DNA of 64,000 nt from Bacteroidetes Order II. bacterium (GTDB taxonomy: Bacteria; Bacteroidota; Rhodothermia; Rhodothermales; UBA2364). The position numbers and the translations under genes were made by a program. Shown here one piece after another: positions 19,205 to 28,334 of the stretch. How positions within the stretch are numbered: the first letter of the stretch is position 1; each line of letters opens with the position of its first letter. The notes beneath the pieces were generated by a model, which was not told the DNA's origin, did not search any database, and saw nothing but the letters and a program-made list of their open reading frames with translations. The DNA is taken from assembly GCA_016788705.1 (NCBI GenBank), contig JAEUSQ010000057.1, positions 24,564 to 88,563 of the forward strand, read 5' to 3'.

Positions 19205-19977
19205 ATGGAAATAATCATTATATCATTATCAGCACTCATAGTTTCTATACTTACTTTTTTTCGGGTTTTGGTTTGGGAACAATCCTTACGCCTGTTTTTA
19301 TGATTTTCTTTCCTGTGGAGTTGGCAATTGCATTAACAGGAGTGGTTCATTTCTTTAATAACATTTTCAAATTGTTTTTGGTCGGTAACAATGCTAACAA
19401 AGAAGTTTTGTTGCGCTTTGGTGTTCCTGCTGTAATTTCCGCTATGCTAGGTTCATGGATGTTATTAAACATAACCGACTTACAACCTTTGTTTTCTTAT
19501 TACGCATTTGGAAAATATTTTGAAGTTTACCCTGTGAATTCTATTATTTCAGTTTTGCTTATTATTTTTGCAATTATTGATCTTATTCCTTATTTTAGCA
19601 CTTTACAATTTGAAAAAGATAAGTTACCAATTGGCGGAATGTTAAGTGGCTTTTTTGGCGGACTTTCAGGAAACCAAGGTGCTTTTAGGAGTGCTTTTTT
19701 AATTAAGTCAGGACTTTCAAAAGAAGCATTTGTTGCCACTTCCGTAGTGGTTTCAACTTTTGTGGACTTCACTCGCCTAAGTATTTATGCGACAAGGTTT
19801 ACTAAATCAGGACTGACAGACAACATAGTATTAGTAATTTGTGCTACACTCGCAGGAATTGCAGGAGCATATTTTGGTAATAAACTTTTGAAGAAAGTAA
19901 CTTTAAGATTTCTGCAAATAACCATAGCAATAATGTTAATAATCATTTCACTCGCATTGGGTGCGGGAATAATTTAA
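19205..19977 (+). pseudogene. TauE/SafE-family sulfite/sulfonate exporter, frameshifted near its start
   Basis: An ATG at 19205 begins a typical N-terminal helix (IIIISLSALIVSILTFF), and the rest of the protein, SGFGLGTILTPVF onward, is in another frame. The switch lies in the seven-T run 19255-19261; one extra T would join the two into a normal TauE/SafE protein of about 257 residues with eight or so membrane segments and the internal repeat GGMLSGFFGGLSGNQGAFRSAFL. The family exports sulfite or organosulfonates or imports sulfur compounds. It is 9 bases from the acetolactate-decarboxylase-like gene. A homopolymer assembly error is possible; nearby pseudogenes make true decay equally credible. 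Confidence 0.75.
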
Positions 19978-19986
19978 AATAGAAAA

Positions 19987-20703
19987 ATGAACTTAAAGAT
20001 GACACTTATTGGATTGGCAATGTTGATCTTAACAAATTGCACGACCAAAGCACAACAAACGACTAACGAGGTAAAAATCGTTGGGGAGATGAAAAATGTA
20101 ATGTGGAAAGGACAGCTTTACGGAAATGTTAACCTTCGCACTATTGCAAACAAGACAAATTTGTACGGACTTGGGCCTGTTGAGTATTTAGCAGGTGAAA
20201 TCTTAATTATTGATGGTAGGTCATATAAATCAACCGTGTCTTCTGACTCAATAATGAAAGTCGAAGAAACTTACGACATAAAAGCTCCATTTTTTGGTTA
20301 TGCAAACATTCCAATGTGGACTGAACAATCTTTGCCCGACAGCATTCAGACCGTTCAACAACTTGAAGAACATCTTGATAAGTTGACTATATCTTCACCA
20401 AGGCCATTTATGTTTAAACTTTCTGGAACGGTTGAACAGGCGATAATTCATGTTGTAAACTTGCCCAAAGGCGCAAAAGTGCATTCGCCAGCCGAAGCGC
20501 ATCAAGGACAGGTGAATTACGAGATTCAAAACAAACAAGCAGACATTATTGGCTTCTTCTCAACAGAACACAAGGCCATTTTTACGCACCACGACACCTA
20601 TCTTCACATGCATCTAATAACGACCGACAGGCAAAAAATGGGGCATTTAGATGAGGTTTTGCTCAAGAAAGGAACAATGAAACTTTATTTGCCAAAATAT
20701 TAA
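19987..20703 (+). CDS. Alpha-acetolactate decarboxylase family lipoprotein
   Basis: The 238-residue product resembles acetolactate decarboxylases, which convert acetolactate to acetoin using zinc. The start of the mature domain (WKGQLYGNVNLRTIA, then GPVEYLAGEILIIDG) fits the family, and the metal site is recognisable as TYLHMHLI plus the following GHLDE. An N-terminal signal with ILTNC suggests a lipoprotein, unusual because well-studied enzymes are cytoplasmic or secreted without lipid. It follows the TauE/SafE gene by 9 bases. Unlike its neighbours it is intact. The reaction is inferred from family membership. Confidence 0.82.
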   Translation: MNLKMTLIGLAMLILTNCTTKAQQTTNEVKIVGEMKNVMWKGQLYGNVNLRTIANKTNLYGLGPVEYLAGEILIIDGRSYKSTVSSDSIMKVEETYDIKAPFFGYANIPMWTEQSLPDSIQTVQQLEEHLDKLTISSPRPFMFKLSGTVEQAIIHVVNLPKGAKVHSPAEAHQGQVNYEIQNKQADIIGFFSTEHKAIFTHHDTYLHMHLITTDRQKMGHLDEVLLKKGTMKLYLPKY

Positions 20704-20706
20704 GAT

Positions 20707-21050
20707 ATGAAAACGTTGATCATTATCAATGATGCACCATATGGCATAGAGGAGACATTTAATGCTTTAAGAATTGCTAATCAACTCAATAAAAACTTTC
20801 CGTAGTAATCGTTTTAATGGCCGGTGGTGTAAATTGTGCTATTCCAAACCAAAACACCCCAAGAGATAATTACCACATTGAGCGAATGTTGTAATTATCC
20901 ACCAATAAAGGAACTCGACTCTTACTTTGTGGAAGTTGTCTTGAAGCAAGGGGACTTAAAAATATAGAACTTGTTGAAAAGGCAGAAATTAGCACAATGG
21001 CAGAACGAACCAAGTAGATTATTGAAAGTGAAAAAGTTTTGACCTTATAA
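20707..21050 (+). pseudogene. DsrE/DsrF-like sulfur-relay protein, multiply disrupted
   Basis: The ATG at 20707 opens a frame reading MKTLIIINDAPYGIEETFNA, the typical start of YchN-like DsrE proteins, but it stops after 32 codons (TAG at 20803-20805). One base out of phase the similarity continues at VIVLMAGGVNCA, then RDNYHIERML, a TAA, then LLLCGSCLEARGL with the conserved CGxC pair, ELVEKAEISTMAE, a TAG, and IIESEKVLTL before the final TAA at 21048-21050. One frameshift plus two internal stops make it a clear pseudogene of a roughly 114-residue protein. DsrE proteins carry sulfur or sense it, matching the TauE/SafE transporter just upstream. Confidence 0.85.
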
Positions 21051-21129
21051 TGATGTAACGAAAGGCACAAATTATCCTAATTTAAAATACAAAACTCGGA
21101 TTGAAAGAAAATTGCAAGTAGTTTACCAT

Positions 21130-21493
21130 TTTGCTACTTGTAAATGCATTTGTGGGCAAAATGATTGGAATAGAGCAAACTATCTTTAACCAATTTGCAG
21201 AATTAGAATTTGGAGTGACATCAACAACGGCTATACTTTCTTTCATACAGCTTTCGGCACTAGAAAGACAATAGTAAACTATTATACAAGATAACTTGCC
21301 AATAAATTTAGATATATAAGTTTACTTCTATTTGACTCATTTCTTCCAATACCAATTTCCCTTATGCCCATATATACTGTTAATTGGAGGTGGGTAATTT
21401 TTCCCAATGCGCTTTTAGGTATCAGTCAAGGACTCACTTGGGGTAGCACTGTTGTTATGAAAATAGACCTTGCTGGAGAAAAAGACTGCTGAC
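21130..21493 (+). pseudogene. Major facilitator superfamily transporter fragment
   Basis: Translation in two phases recovers an MFS N-terminal half: LLVNAFVGKMIGIEQTIF, then AELEFGVTSTTAILSF, a phase change, TAFGTRKTIVNYYT, a stop, and then NWRWVIFPNALLGISQGLTW followed by STVVMKIDLAGEK before TGA at 21491-21493. These match the loop and helix pattern of MFS proteins encoded beside DsrE/TauE genes in Bacteroidota. The C-terminal half is missing. At least one frameshift and one internal stop are seen, so this is a truncated relic. Confidence 0.7.
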
Positions 21494-21708
21494 GGGGTTT
21501 ATGCAAAACTTTTAGACGGCATTAAATAAACCTTTTTTATACAAAATCATACAACGGCCCTCTGTCTCTGTTACAGTGGTCCTTTTTGTTTTATCCGGTT
21601 CGTTTAAGCATACAATAGACTCCCCAAAGGGGACTTATTTAAAAATAAGACGGGTTGCTTCCATAGAGAAACAACCCATTTTACTTGACTTCAAACCTTG
21701 AGTTCACC
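21494..21708. other. Boundary of the AT-rich island
   Basis: Some 215 bases between the MFS relic and acnA. The right part contains the acnA terminator hairpin at 21652-21677; the left part holds no gene that I can identify. Base composition changes here from AT-rich to the background, so the right edge of the island falls in this interval. Confidence 0.5.
21640..21677 (-). terminator. Intrinsic terminator after acnA
   Basis: Read on the minus strand, GGGTTG and CAACCC (21677-21672 and 21657-21652) form a stem that can extend inward with TTC/GAA pairing, followed by a T-rich run. It lies 31 bases beyond the acnA stop. Confidence 0.6.
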
Positions 21709-24435
21709 TCACGCCGCGACGGCTGCTTGGTTCAGGAATTCACGAAGGACGTAGTTTAAGATACCGCCATTTCGATAGTAATCTACATCAATCGGTGTGT
21801 CTAAACGGCAAATGGCTTGGAATTGCACCTGTGTACCATCTGCTTTGGTTGCCGTTACCGTGATTTCTTGACGGGGCGTTACATCGTCCGTGACAGGAAT
21901 ATCAAAGGACTCGGTTCCGTCTAAGCCCAACGTCTCGGCGGTTTCTCCCGCTTTATATACCAATGGTAGAACGCCCATCCCCACCAAATTGGAGCGATGA
22001 ATCCGTTCAAAACTTTCGGCAATTACTGCTTTTACGCCCAGAAGCATGGTTCCTTTGGCGGCCCAGTCGCGGGAGGAGCCCATTCCATAGTCTTTTCCAC
22101 CCAAGACCACCAACGGCATACCGGCCTCTTGGTATCGCATGGAAGCGTCATAGACACTTGTCACTTCGCCCGTTGGAAAATAAGTGGTCCAGCCGCCTTC
22201 GGTTCCCGGAGCCACTTGATTCCTGATGCGAATATTGGCAAACGTACCGCGCATCATCACTTCGTGTGCGCCCCGACGCGAGCCATAGCTATTGAAGTCT
22301 TTGGGTTCAATGCCATTTTCCAGCAAGTATTTCCCGGCGGGTGTGTCTTTTTTGAACGAGCCAGCGGGCGAGATGTGGTCCGTGGTAACAGAATCACCCA
22401 GTTTAAGCAGCACCTTTGCACCAGAGATGGGTTCAATCGCCGAGACCTCGCGGGTGAGCGTGGTGAAAAAGGGTGGTTCTTGCACATATGTCGAAACCGC
22501 ATTCCATTCATAAAGCGCGCCTTCGGCCACCGGAATGGCGTTCCAGTCTTCATTGGAGGTTTCCACACCATGGTATTCCTTCAGGAACATAGATGCCGTC
22601 ACATATTTTGAGACCAATTCGTTAACCTCGGCAGCGGTTGGCCAGAGGTCTTTTAGGTAAATTGCTTGGCCCAAGTCGTTGGTACCGATGGGGTCGCTCA
22701 TGAGGTCCAAGTCCACTGTTCCGGCCAAGGCATAAGAAACGACCAACATCGGTGAGGCCAGATAATTGGCTTTCACCAAGGGATGAACACGGCCTTCGAA
22801 GTTGCGGTTTCCGGAAAGAACGCCCGCTACCACCAAGTCGCCATCGGTAATGGCTTTGTTGACAGGTTCCCGAAGTGGTCCTGAATTTCCGATACAAGTG
22901 GTACAGCCATATCCCACCACATTAAACCCGATTTGATTTAGATAGGGTAGAAGACCGGCTTCGCGTAGATATTCCGTTACCACGCGGCTACCGGGAGCAA
23001 GCGAAGTTTTGACATAAGGCTTCACCTTGAGGCCATGTTCTATGGCTCTTTTGGCGATCAGCCCTGCACCCATCAAAACAAAGGGGTTCGAGGTATTGGT
23101 ACAAGACGTGATAGCGGCAATCACCACATCGCCATTCTTCATGGTAAGTTTTTGTTTTCCATCGTCGTAGGTGGATAAAGCAGCCACTTTTTCCGGTACA
23201 AGTCCAAAGCCGGCTGGCCCGATTGGCGCGGTAAGGGCTGATTGAAATTCCTTGCCCACGTCGGGTACAAAAATGCGGTCTTGCGGACGTTTGGGCCCGG
23301 CAACGCTTGGCACGACATCGGCCAAGTTTAGGCTGAGTGTATCGGTAAAGACCGGATCGGACGTTTCGTCGGTGCGGAAAAGCCCTTGTTCTTTGGTATA
23401 GCGCTCTACCATCGTCACCAGCGCTTCGTCGCGGCCCGTACGACGCAAGTAATTCAATGCCTCGTCGTCAATCGGGAAAAACCCGATGGTTGCGCCATAT
23501 TCTGGGGCCATATTGGCGATCATGGCGCGGTCTGCGAGACCAATACTGGAGATGCCTGGACCATAAAATTCCACGAATTTATCCACTACGCCTTTTTTAC
23601 GGAGCATCTGCGTAATCGTGAGCGTAAGGTCTGTTGGTGTAACCCCTTCGCGGAGTTTACCTTCGAGCTTAAAGCCAATGACCTGCGGAATGAGCATGTA
23701 AATCGGCTGACCAAGCATGACCGCCTCGGCCTCGATACCACCCACACCCCAACCTACAATCCCGAGGCCATTGATCATCGTGGTATGGCTATCTGTTCCG
23801 ACCAATGAATCTGGATAGATCACATCCAAACCCTCTTCTTCTGGTCGTCGCCAAGCGGCTTTAGCAAGGTATTCGAGGTTGATCTGGTGGACAATTCCGC
23901 GGGCGGGGGGAACCACCCCAAAGTTGTCTAAGGCTTGTTGTCCCCAGCGCAAGAACTCGTAGCGTTCGCGGTTGCGTTCAAATTCCAACTGGTTATTGAT
24001 GAGCATTGCGGCTTCCGAGCCATACTCATCCACCTGCACAGAGTGGTCTATCACCAAATCTACAGGAACACGCGGATTGATCACATCTGGGTTTCCGCCG
24101 AGGCGTTGCATGGCCGAACGCATGGCGGCCAAGTCCACCACACAAGGCACACCCGTAAAGTCTTGTAAAATAACGCGTGCGGGCAAGAAAGGGATTTCCT
24201 CGGCCACTGGATTGGCGGGATCGTAGGCAGCTAATCGCTCGATGGCCGTTTTCGGTACCACGTAATCATCACAATTCCGTAGGGCCGATTCTAACAGCAC
24301 TTTGATGGAGAATGGGAGGCGGCTTACTTGCCCGAATCCATCCTGCTCTAATTTGTCCAAACGGTAGAGGTAGGCTTGTCCAGAGCCCGTATCAAATAGT
24401 TGTCGTGCTCCAAAAAGGTTTTTCTTTTCGCTCAT
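21709..24435 (-). CDS. acnA: Aconitate hydratase A
   Basis: The 908-residue protein is an AcnA/IRP-type aconitase, interconverting citrate and isocitrate in the TCA cycle. The three [4Fe-4S] ligand cysteines are seen in [11 protein letters not shown] and [11 protein letters not shown]; the active-site strings [16 protein letters not shown] and [16 protein letters not shown] are typical. The start at 24435 (MSEKKNLF) is preferred over an in-frame ATG 48 bases upstream because the extra residues are not conserved. It is transcribed alone, with a hairpin terminator on each side. A malate:quinone oxidoreductase for the same cycle is near 42 kb. Confidence 0.97.
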   Translation of the reverse strand: MSEKKNLFGARQLFDTGSGQAYLYRLDKLEQDGFGQVSRLPFSIKVLLESALRNCDDYVVPKTAIERLAAYDPANPVAEEIPFLPARVILQDFTGVPCVVDLAAMRSAMQRLGGNPDVINPRVPVDLVIDHSVQVDEYGSEAAMLINNQLEFERNRERYEFLRWGQQALDNFGVVPPARGIVHQINLEYLAKAAWRRPEEEGLDVIYPDSLVGTDSHTTMINGLGIVGWGVGGIEAEAVMLGQPIYMLIPQVIGFKLEGKLREGVTPTDLTLTITQMLRKKGVVDKFVEFYGPGISSIGLADRAMIANMAPEYGATIGFFPIDDEALNYLRRTGRDEALVTMVERYTKEQGLFRTDETSDPVFTDTLSLNLADVVPSVAGPKRPQDRIFVPDVGKEFQSALTAPIGPAGFGLVPEKVAALSTYDDGKQKLTMKNGDVVIAAITSCTNTSNPFVLMGAGLIAKRAIEHGLKVKPYVKTSLAPGSRVVTEYLREAGLLPYLNQIGFNVVGYGCTTCIGNSGPLREPVNKAITDGDLVVAGVLSGNRNFEGRVHPLVKANYLASPMLVVSYALAGTVDLDLMSDPIGTNDLGQAIYLKDLWPTAAEVNELVSKYVTASMFLKEYHGVETSNEDWNAIPVAEGALYEWNAVSTYVQEPPFFTTLTREVSAIEPISGAKVLLKLGDSVTTDHISPAGSFKKDTPAGKYLLENGIEPKDFNSYGSRRGAHEVMMRGTFANIRIRNQVAPGTEGGWTTYFPTGEVTSVYDASMRYQEAGMPLVVLGGKDYGMGSSRDWAAKGTMLLGVKAVIAESFERIHRSNLVGMGVLPLVYKAGETAETLGLDGTESFDIPVTDDVTPRQEITVTATKADGTQVQFQAICRLDTPIDVDYYRNGGILNYVLREFLNQAAVAA

Positions 24436-24544
24436 GTGCGTAACGTGTTTGCTGTTGAAAGGATGGCGCGCAGGGGCCTTCACAATCTACAACGTGTTGA
24501 GAGAGACTGGGATGAAATTTTCCAGACAATCGGCGGAAAATGAT

Positions 24545-24578
24545 GAAAAATGGCCCGTCTTCAACGACAAACAGGCCA
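24545..24578 (-). terminator. Intrinsic terminator between the VTT-domain gene and acnA
   Basis: On the minus strand a long stem (TGGCCTGTTTGT paired with the complement around AAGACGGGCCA, with a few G-T pairs) is followed at once by TTTTTC. It would end the transcript of the upstream VTT-domain gene. Confidence 0.7.
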
Positions 24579-24666
24579 TATACGAGGTTCCGCGCTGATG
24601 CTCCCTCTTCCGAAAGGGTTTTATGAGGTGTCCCTCACCATGATGTATCCCCACGCTCGGTACTCA

Positions 24667-25323
24667 TTAGCTAAGCCAACGAATTACCAAGAACCCACCT
24701 ACCAATAAGAGCACAAACAAAACACTCAGGATTTCTAAATATTTGTCTATAAAAGCTTTTATAGCTCGGCCAAAGAAATAAAATAACGCTCCAATAAGAA
24801 AGAAGCGTAACGCACGACTGGCTATTGAGGCCAACATAAAGACCACAAAATTTAAATCAAAAACCCCTGCCGTGATTGTGGCTACTTTGTAGGGAACAGG
24901 AGTGAGACCGGCCACCATCACTGCCCAAAAGTCGTACTCGCGGTAAAGCGCTCCCGCACGTTCAAAAACTTCGGTGGTGAACCCCGGAATATGGTCGAAG
25001 AAAAACTGTGCAAATCCACTAAATGCGCCCGCCGCATCATACCAAAGAAAATGTCCGATCCCATACCCAAACACACCACCCACAACGGAGCCAATGGTAC
25101 AAACCAGCGCAAACCAAAGGGAACGCTTAGGCAAACCTACACAAAGCGCCATGAGCAAAACGTCTGGTGGAATGGGGAAAAAGATAGACTCAGAGAAGGC
25201 AAGCAGTGCAAGTGCTGGAACTCCATACGGCTTGCTGGCCAAAGATTCCACCCAGTCTTTGATCCGGTGTATCCATCCAAAAAGGCCGCTGTATCGGTCT
25301 TTCTCGGTTGTGCTGTGCGTCAT
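24667..25323 (-). CDS. YqaA/DedA-type VTT-domain membrane protein
   Basis: A 218-residue integral membrane protein with the VTT (SNARE-associated) core: ALALLAFSESIFFPIPPDVLL, the GSVVGGVFGYGIGHFLW helix-loop, and AGLTPVPYKVATITAGVF with the conserved Pro and Lys near residue 145. This is the YqaA branch of the DedA superfamily, proposed lipid scramblases or transporters. About five membrane segments are seen. It stands alone on the minus strand, with terminators before and after it. Confidence 0.85.
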   Translation of the reverse strand: MTHSTTEKDRYSGLFGWIHRIKDWVESLASKPYGVPALALLAFSESIFFPIPPDVLLMALCVGLPKRSLWFALVCTIGSVVGGVFGYGIGHFLWYDAAGAFSGFAQFFFDHIPGFTTEVFERAGALYREYDFWAVMVAGLTPVPYKVATITAGVFDLNFVVFMLASIASRALRFFLIGALFYFFGRAIKAFIDKYLEILSVLFVLLLVGGFLVIRWLS

Positions 25324-25394
25324 TAGGAGGTTGTTTTAAATTTAATTGGACAGGAGAAAAGGCAGAATCGCATTTATCATCCATACAGTTCCCC

Positions 25395-25419
25395 AAAAAG
25401 ACCAAATAAGTCTTTTTTT
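25395..25419. terminator. Intrinsic terminator hairpin, T-run on both strands
   Basis: AAAAAGAC (25395-25402) pairs perfectly with GTCTTTTT (25410-25417) across a seven-base loop. The T-run can work in either direction; on the minus strand it would end transcripts coming from the DPP-IV region. Confidence 0.6.
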
Positions 25420-25546
25420 AACAGATCAAATAGGCGCTCGTTGTTTTTAGCGTGGGCAGGATAAGCCTGGTAGAATTAACTCCCAAAATCGCGTTGGAGT
25501 TACGGTGTAAACCTAGATACATACAACCAGGTTCACAAGACCGCCA

Positions 25547-25690
25547 CTATTTAAAGGTACGTGCTCTATTTGCCCCCAACGATACAACTGGCGACGATGG
25601 TTCAGGCGACGGATTGGACTGAGCCACTTCATGCAGGATTGCCAACAAAAAACAAATGCCCAACAAAAGAACACGCAAGTTCTTAACCAT
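25547..25690 (-). CDS. Possible 47-residue secreted or anchored small protein
   Basis: A short minus-strand frame starts with ATG at 25690 and ends with TAG at 25547. The peptide begins with a basic N-terminus and a hydrophobic core (LRVLLLGICFLLAILHEVA) that looks like a signal peptide, followed by a Ser/Pro stretch and a basic end. No family is recognised. A different, overlapping 77-residue frame exists but has cysteine- and tryptophan-rich, non-protein-like composition. Support rests on the signal-like N-terminus alone. Confidence 0.35.
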   Translation of the reverse strand: MVKNLRVLLLGICFLLAILHEVAQSNPSPEPSSPVVSLGANRARTFK

Positions 25691-25760
25691 TTTACAGGCT
25701 TCCTCTTTCGCATAGAGGCATCGCCAAACAACTTAGCCCTTACCAATTGAGGGTGGCGGC

Positions 25761-28010
25761 TTATCGTGCGCCCGCTTCTAAATTCGAGAGCAAGTAGCGG
25801 GTAAGAAGTTCATACAAATGACGGCTCGTGTTTTTTCCTTCATAAATGCCATGTGCCCGATTGGGATAGGCCATCATGGTGAAGGGCTTATTGGCCTCAA
25901 TCAGGGCATTAATCAGGCGCTCGGTCCCTTGGTAATGCACATTGTCGTCGCCTGTGCCATGCACCACCAACAAATTCCCCTTCAGTTGGTGGGCAAACGT
26001 GAGCGGGGATCCAATGCGGTAACCCTCTGGATTGTCCTGTGGTGTGTCCATGTAACGTTCTTGATAAATGGTATCATACAACCGTTGGTCAGGCACGGGT
26101 GCAACCGACATGCCCGTTTTGTACCAATCGGACGAGCGGAAAAGCAGGTTAAGCGTCATAGAGCCTCCCCCGCTCCATCCCCAAACACCTACCCGTGTGG
26201 AGTCTATCCAAGACCACTTTTGGGCCATATTGCGCGAGGCGGTTACTTGCTCCTGCGAGGCCAAAACACCAATTTGGCCGTAGATGATCTTCCTCCAATC
26301 ACGACCCCGTAAAGATGGGGTTCCTTGGTTGTCTAAACTGGCCACGATATAGCCTTTTTGGGTCAGCATGGTATGCCACAGAAAATTCCGACCGCCCCAA
26401 GAGTCCATAACGGTTTGTCCAGCGGGTTCGCCATACACATGATAGAGGATCGGATATTTTTTGCTGGGATCAAAGTCAGCAGGTTTCATGATCCAGCCAT
26501 CCAATTGCACGCCATTTCCAGCGTCAATCCGGAAAAACTCGGATTTTGCTGCGCGAACGGCTGCCACACGCTCTTTTAGACGGGTATTGGGCACGGGTAT
26601 GCGGAGTGTTTCATGTGCTGGCAGGCGGATAATCTCGGTTGTGGGTGGTGTCCCAAATGCAGACCACGTGTGCAAGGCAAATTGGCCGTTCGGAGAAACA
26701 TTGTATTGATGAACACCTGCTTGTGATTTTGGTGTCAGACGCTCATTTCCCGTACCGTCCAATCGGATACGATACAAATAACGTTGAGTAGGATTTTCTG
26801 GCGAGGCGATATAATAGACCCATCCGGAGGCAGGATCTATCTGAAGCACCCGCGCCACATCAAAATCGCCTTTGGTAATGGCCTCAATTCGGCTGCCATC
26901 TCTTTGTATTTTATAGAGTTTACGCCAACCATCGCGTTCACTGACCCATGTAAATGCCTTTTCGCTGTCTGTCCAAATCAAGTCATCTACCACATCTACC
27001 CACGCCTTGGGATCCGCATCGGTGAAGACGGTACGAGTACGTCCGGTTTTTACATCACACAGCATCACTTGATTTGTGTTTTGCTTACGATTCATGCGTT
27101 GAATAACCAATTCGTGTGCATTTCCGGCCCACTCCATACGGGCAATGTAGTTATTCCGAAGGTCTCCCGGTACATTCATCCACTTGGTAAGACCACCCGT
27201 AGCCGGAACCACCCCCACCCGCGCCGCCGAGTTGGTGGTTCCGGCTTTGGGATACTGAATCGGGATTACATAGGAATAGAGCGAGTCCGTATTATTAATT
27301 AACAGAAAATCTCGGACACCTTTTGCATCCAACTGCCAATAGGCAATGCTTTTGCTATCGGGGCTCCACCGGAACCCATCTTGGAGACCAAACTCTTCCT
27401 CATACACCCAATCGAACGTGCCGTTGATGGTGGTTCTATTGCCATCACGGGTGAGTTGCAGGATTCGGCCCGTCGTCAGGTTTTCGGTATATATATTGTT
27501 TTGACGTACATAGGCCACTTGTTTTCCATCCGGAGAGAACTTCGCAAACATCAGCGTGGAGGCCGGGGCTTTTCCGCCCAATTTCCAAAGTTTTCCAGAA
27601 GCCACCTCCAGCACCCAATAATCGCCACGTGTATTGGTGCGCCAAACACGTTCTGAATTTGTAAAAAGAAGCATTTGCTTATGATCCGGCGACCACTCAT
27701 AATCTTCTATCTCGATCGCTTTTTCACTGCCTTTGGGGGTGAACGTTTTGGCCGGAATTAAGATGCGCCGCACACCCGTAGCCGTATCATAGGCAACCAA
27801 GTCTTGCCCCACACTACCATTGGCAGGACGTTCTAAGGTCGTATAAGACGCTCCGCCATCCATCCACCGAACGGGACCGAAGCCCTCAGCACCAAAATGC
27901 CCGCTAAATAATTGATCGAACGTAAGCATTCCGGATGCTGGATTTTGGGCGAAGAGCCATCCACTTCCGGCGAGCATTACAAAAAGACAAAAGCGCAAAT
28001 AGGATCTCAT
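25761..28010 (-). CDS. Dipeptidyl-peptidase IV-like S9 family serine peptidase
   Basis: DPP-IV removes X-Pro dipeptides from peptide N-termini. The 749-residue protein has a signal peptide (LRFCLFVMLAGSGWLFAQ), so it is periplasmic or surface-located. The N-terminal beta-propeller carries the double-glutamate loop DWVYEEEFGLQDGFRW used to hold the substrate amino end. The C-terminal alpha/beta-hydrolase domain has the nucleophile motif GWGWSGGGS near residue 610, the aspartate in HGTGDDNVHYQ and the histidine in YPNRAHGIYEG. Length and layout match the S9B family well. Confidence 0.93.
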   Translation of the reverse strand: MRSYLRFCLFVMLAGSGWLFAQNPASGMLTFDQLFSGHFGAEGFGPVRWMDGGASYTTLERPANGSVGQDLVAYDTATGVRRILIPAKTFTPKGSEKAIEIEDYEWSPDHKQMLLFTNSERVWRTNTRGDYWVLEVASGKLWKLGGKAPASTLMFAKFSPDGKQVAYVRQNNIYTENLTTGRILQLTRDGNRTTINGTFDWVYEEEFGLQDGFRWSPDSKSIAYWQLDAKGVRDFLLINNTDSLYSYVIPIQYPKAGTTNSAARVGVVPATGGLTKWMNVPGDLRNNYIARMEWAGNAHELVIQRMNRKQNTNQVMLCDVKTGRTRTVFTDADPKAWVDVVDDLIWTDSEKAFTWVSERDGWRKLYKIQRDGSRIEAITKGDFDVARVLQIDPASGWVYYIASPENPTQRYLYRIRLDGTGNERLTPKSQAGVHQYNVSPNGQFALHTWSAFGTPPTTEIIRLPAHETLRIPVPNTRLKERVAAVRAAKSEFFRIDAGNGVQLDGWIMKPADFDPSKKYPILYHVYGEPAGQTVMDSWGGRNFLWHTMLTQKGYIVASLDNQGTPSLRGRDWRKIIYGQIGVLASQEQVTASRNMAQKWSWIDSTRVGVWGWSGGGSMTLNLLFRSSDWYKTGMSVAPVPDQRLYDTIYQERYMDTPQDNPEGYRIGSPLTFAHQLKGNLLVVHGTGDDNVHYQGTERLINALIEANKPFTMMAYPNRAHGIYEGKNTSRHLYELLTRYLLSNLEAGAR

Positions 28011-28334
28011 GGAATTTTCGTTTGGATCGTAATGATAAAAGATAATAGTAATCTACAAAAGAACCCGGCAAAGCAACAGAATTATTTTTCTCAGGGTAAC
28101 AATCGGCAAGCATGAAGGACGATGATCACCAAAGAACAAATACACAATCTTATTGTATCAGACAAAAATGATCCTATGAAATATAGTAAAACATCGCATT
28201 TGGTCTATTAAGGCTTGTGTGGTACAATATAGAAAGGCCAAGGTAAAGCAACCACAATGCCGCACCATTAAAGAAGGCGGGCATTGCCTTTGAAAAAGTG
28301 ATTAGTGGCAATATGTGGATAAAAAAGGCAATTT
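28011..28334. other. Intergenic region with a membrane-protein-like relic
   Basis: No intact gene. On the minus strand, 28350-28174 reads open as a hydrophobic sequence (IKIAFFIHILPLITFSKA, then AALWLLYLGLSILYHTSL) without a start codon outside the neighbouring rapZ-fusion gene. It may be the tail of a lost membrane protein or chance. Confidence 0.4.

Noticed and set aside
22257..22571. A 104-residue frame inside acnA
   Set aside because: Out-of-phase shadow of acnA, which has all iron-sulfur ligands.
25513..25746. A 77-residue Cys/Trp-rich frame on the minus strand
   Set aside because: The composition is not protein-like; a competing shorter frame has a better signal-like N-terminus, and even that is uncertain.
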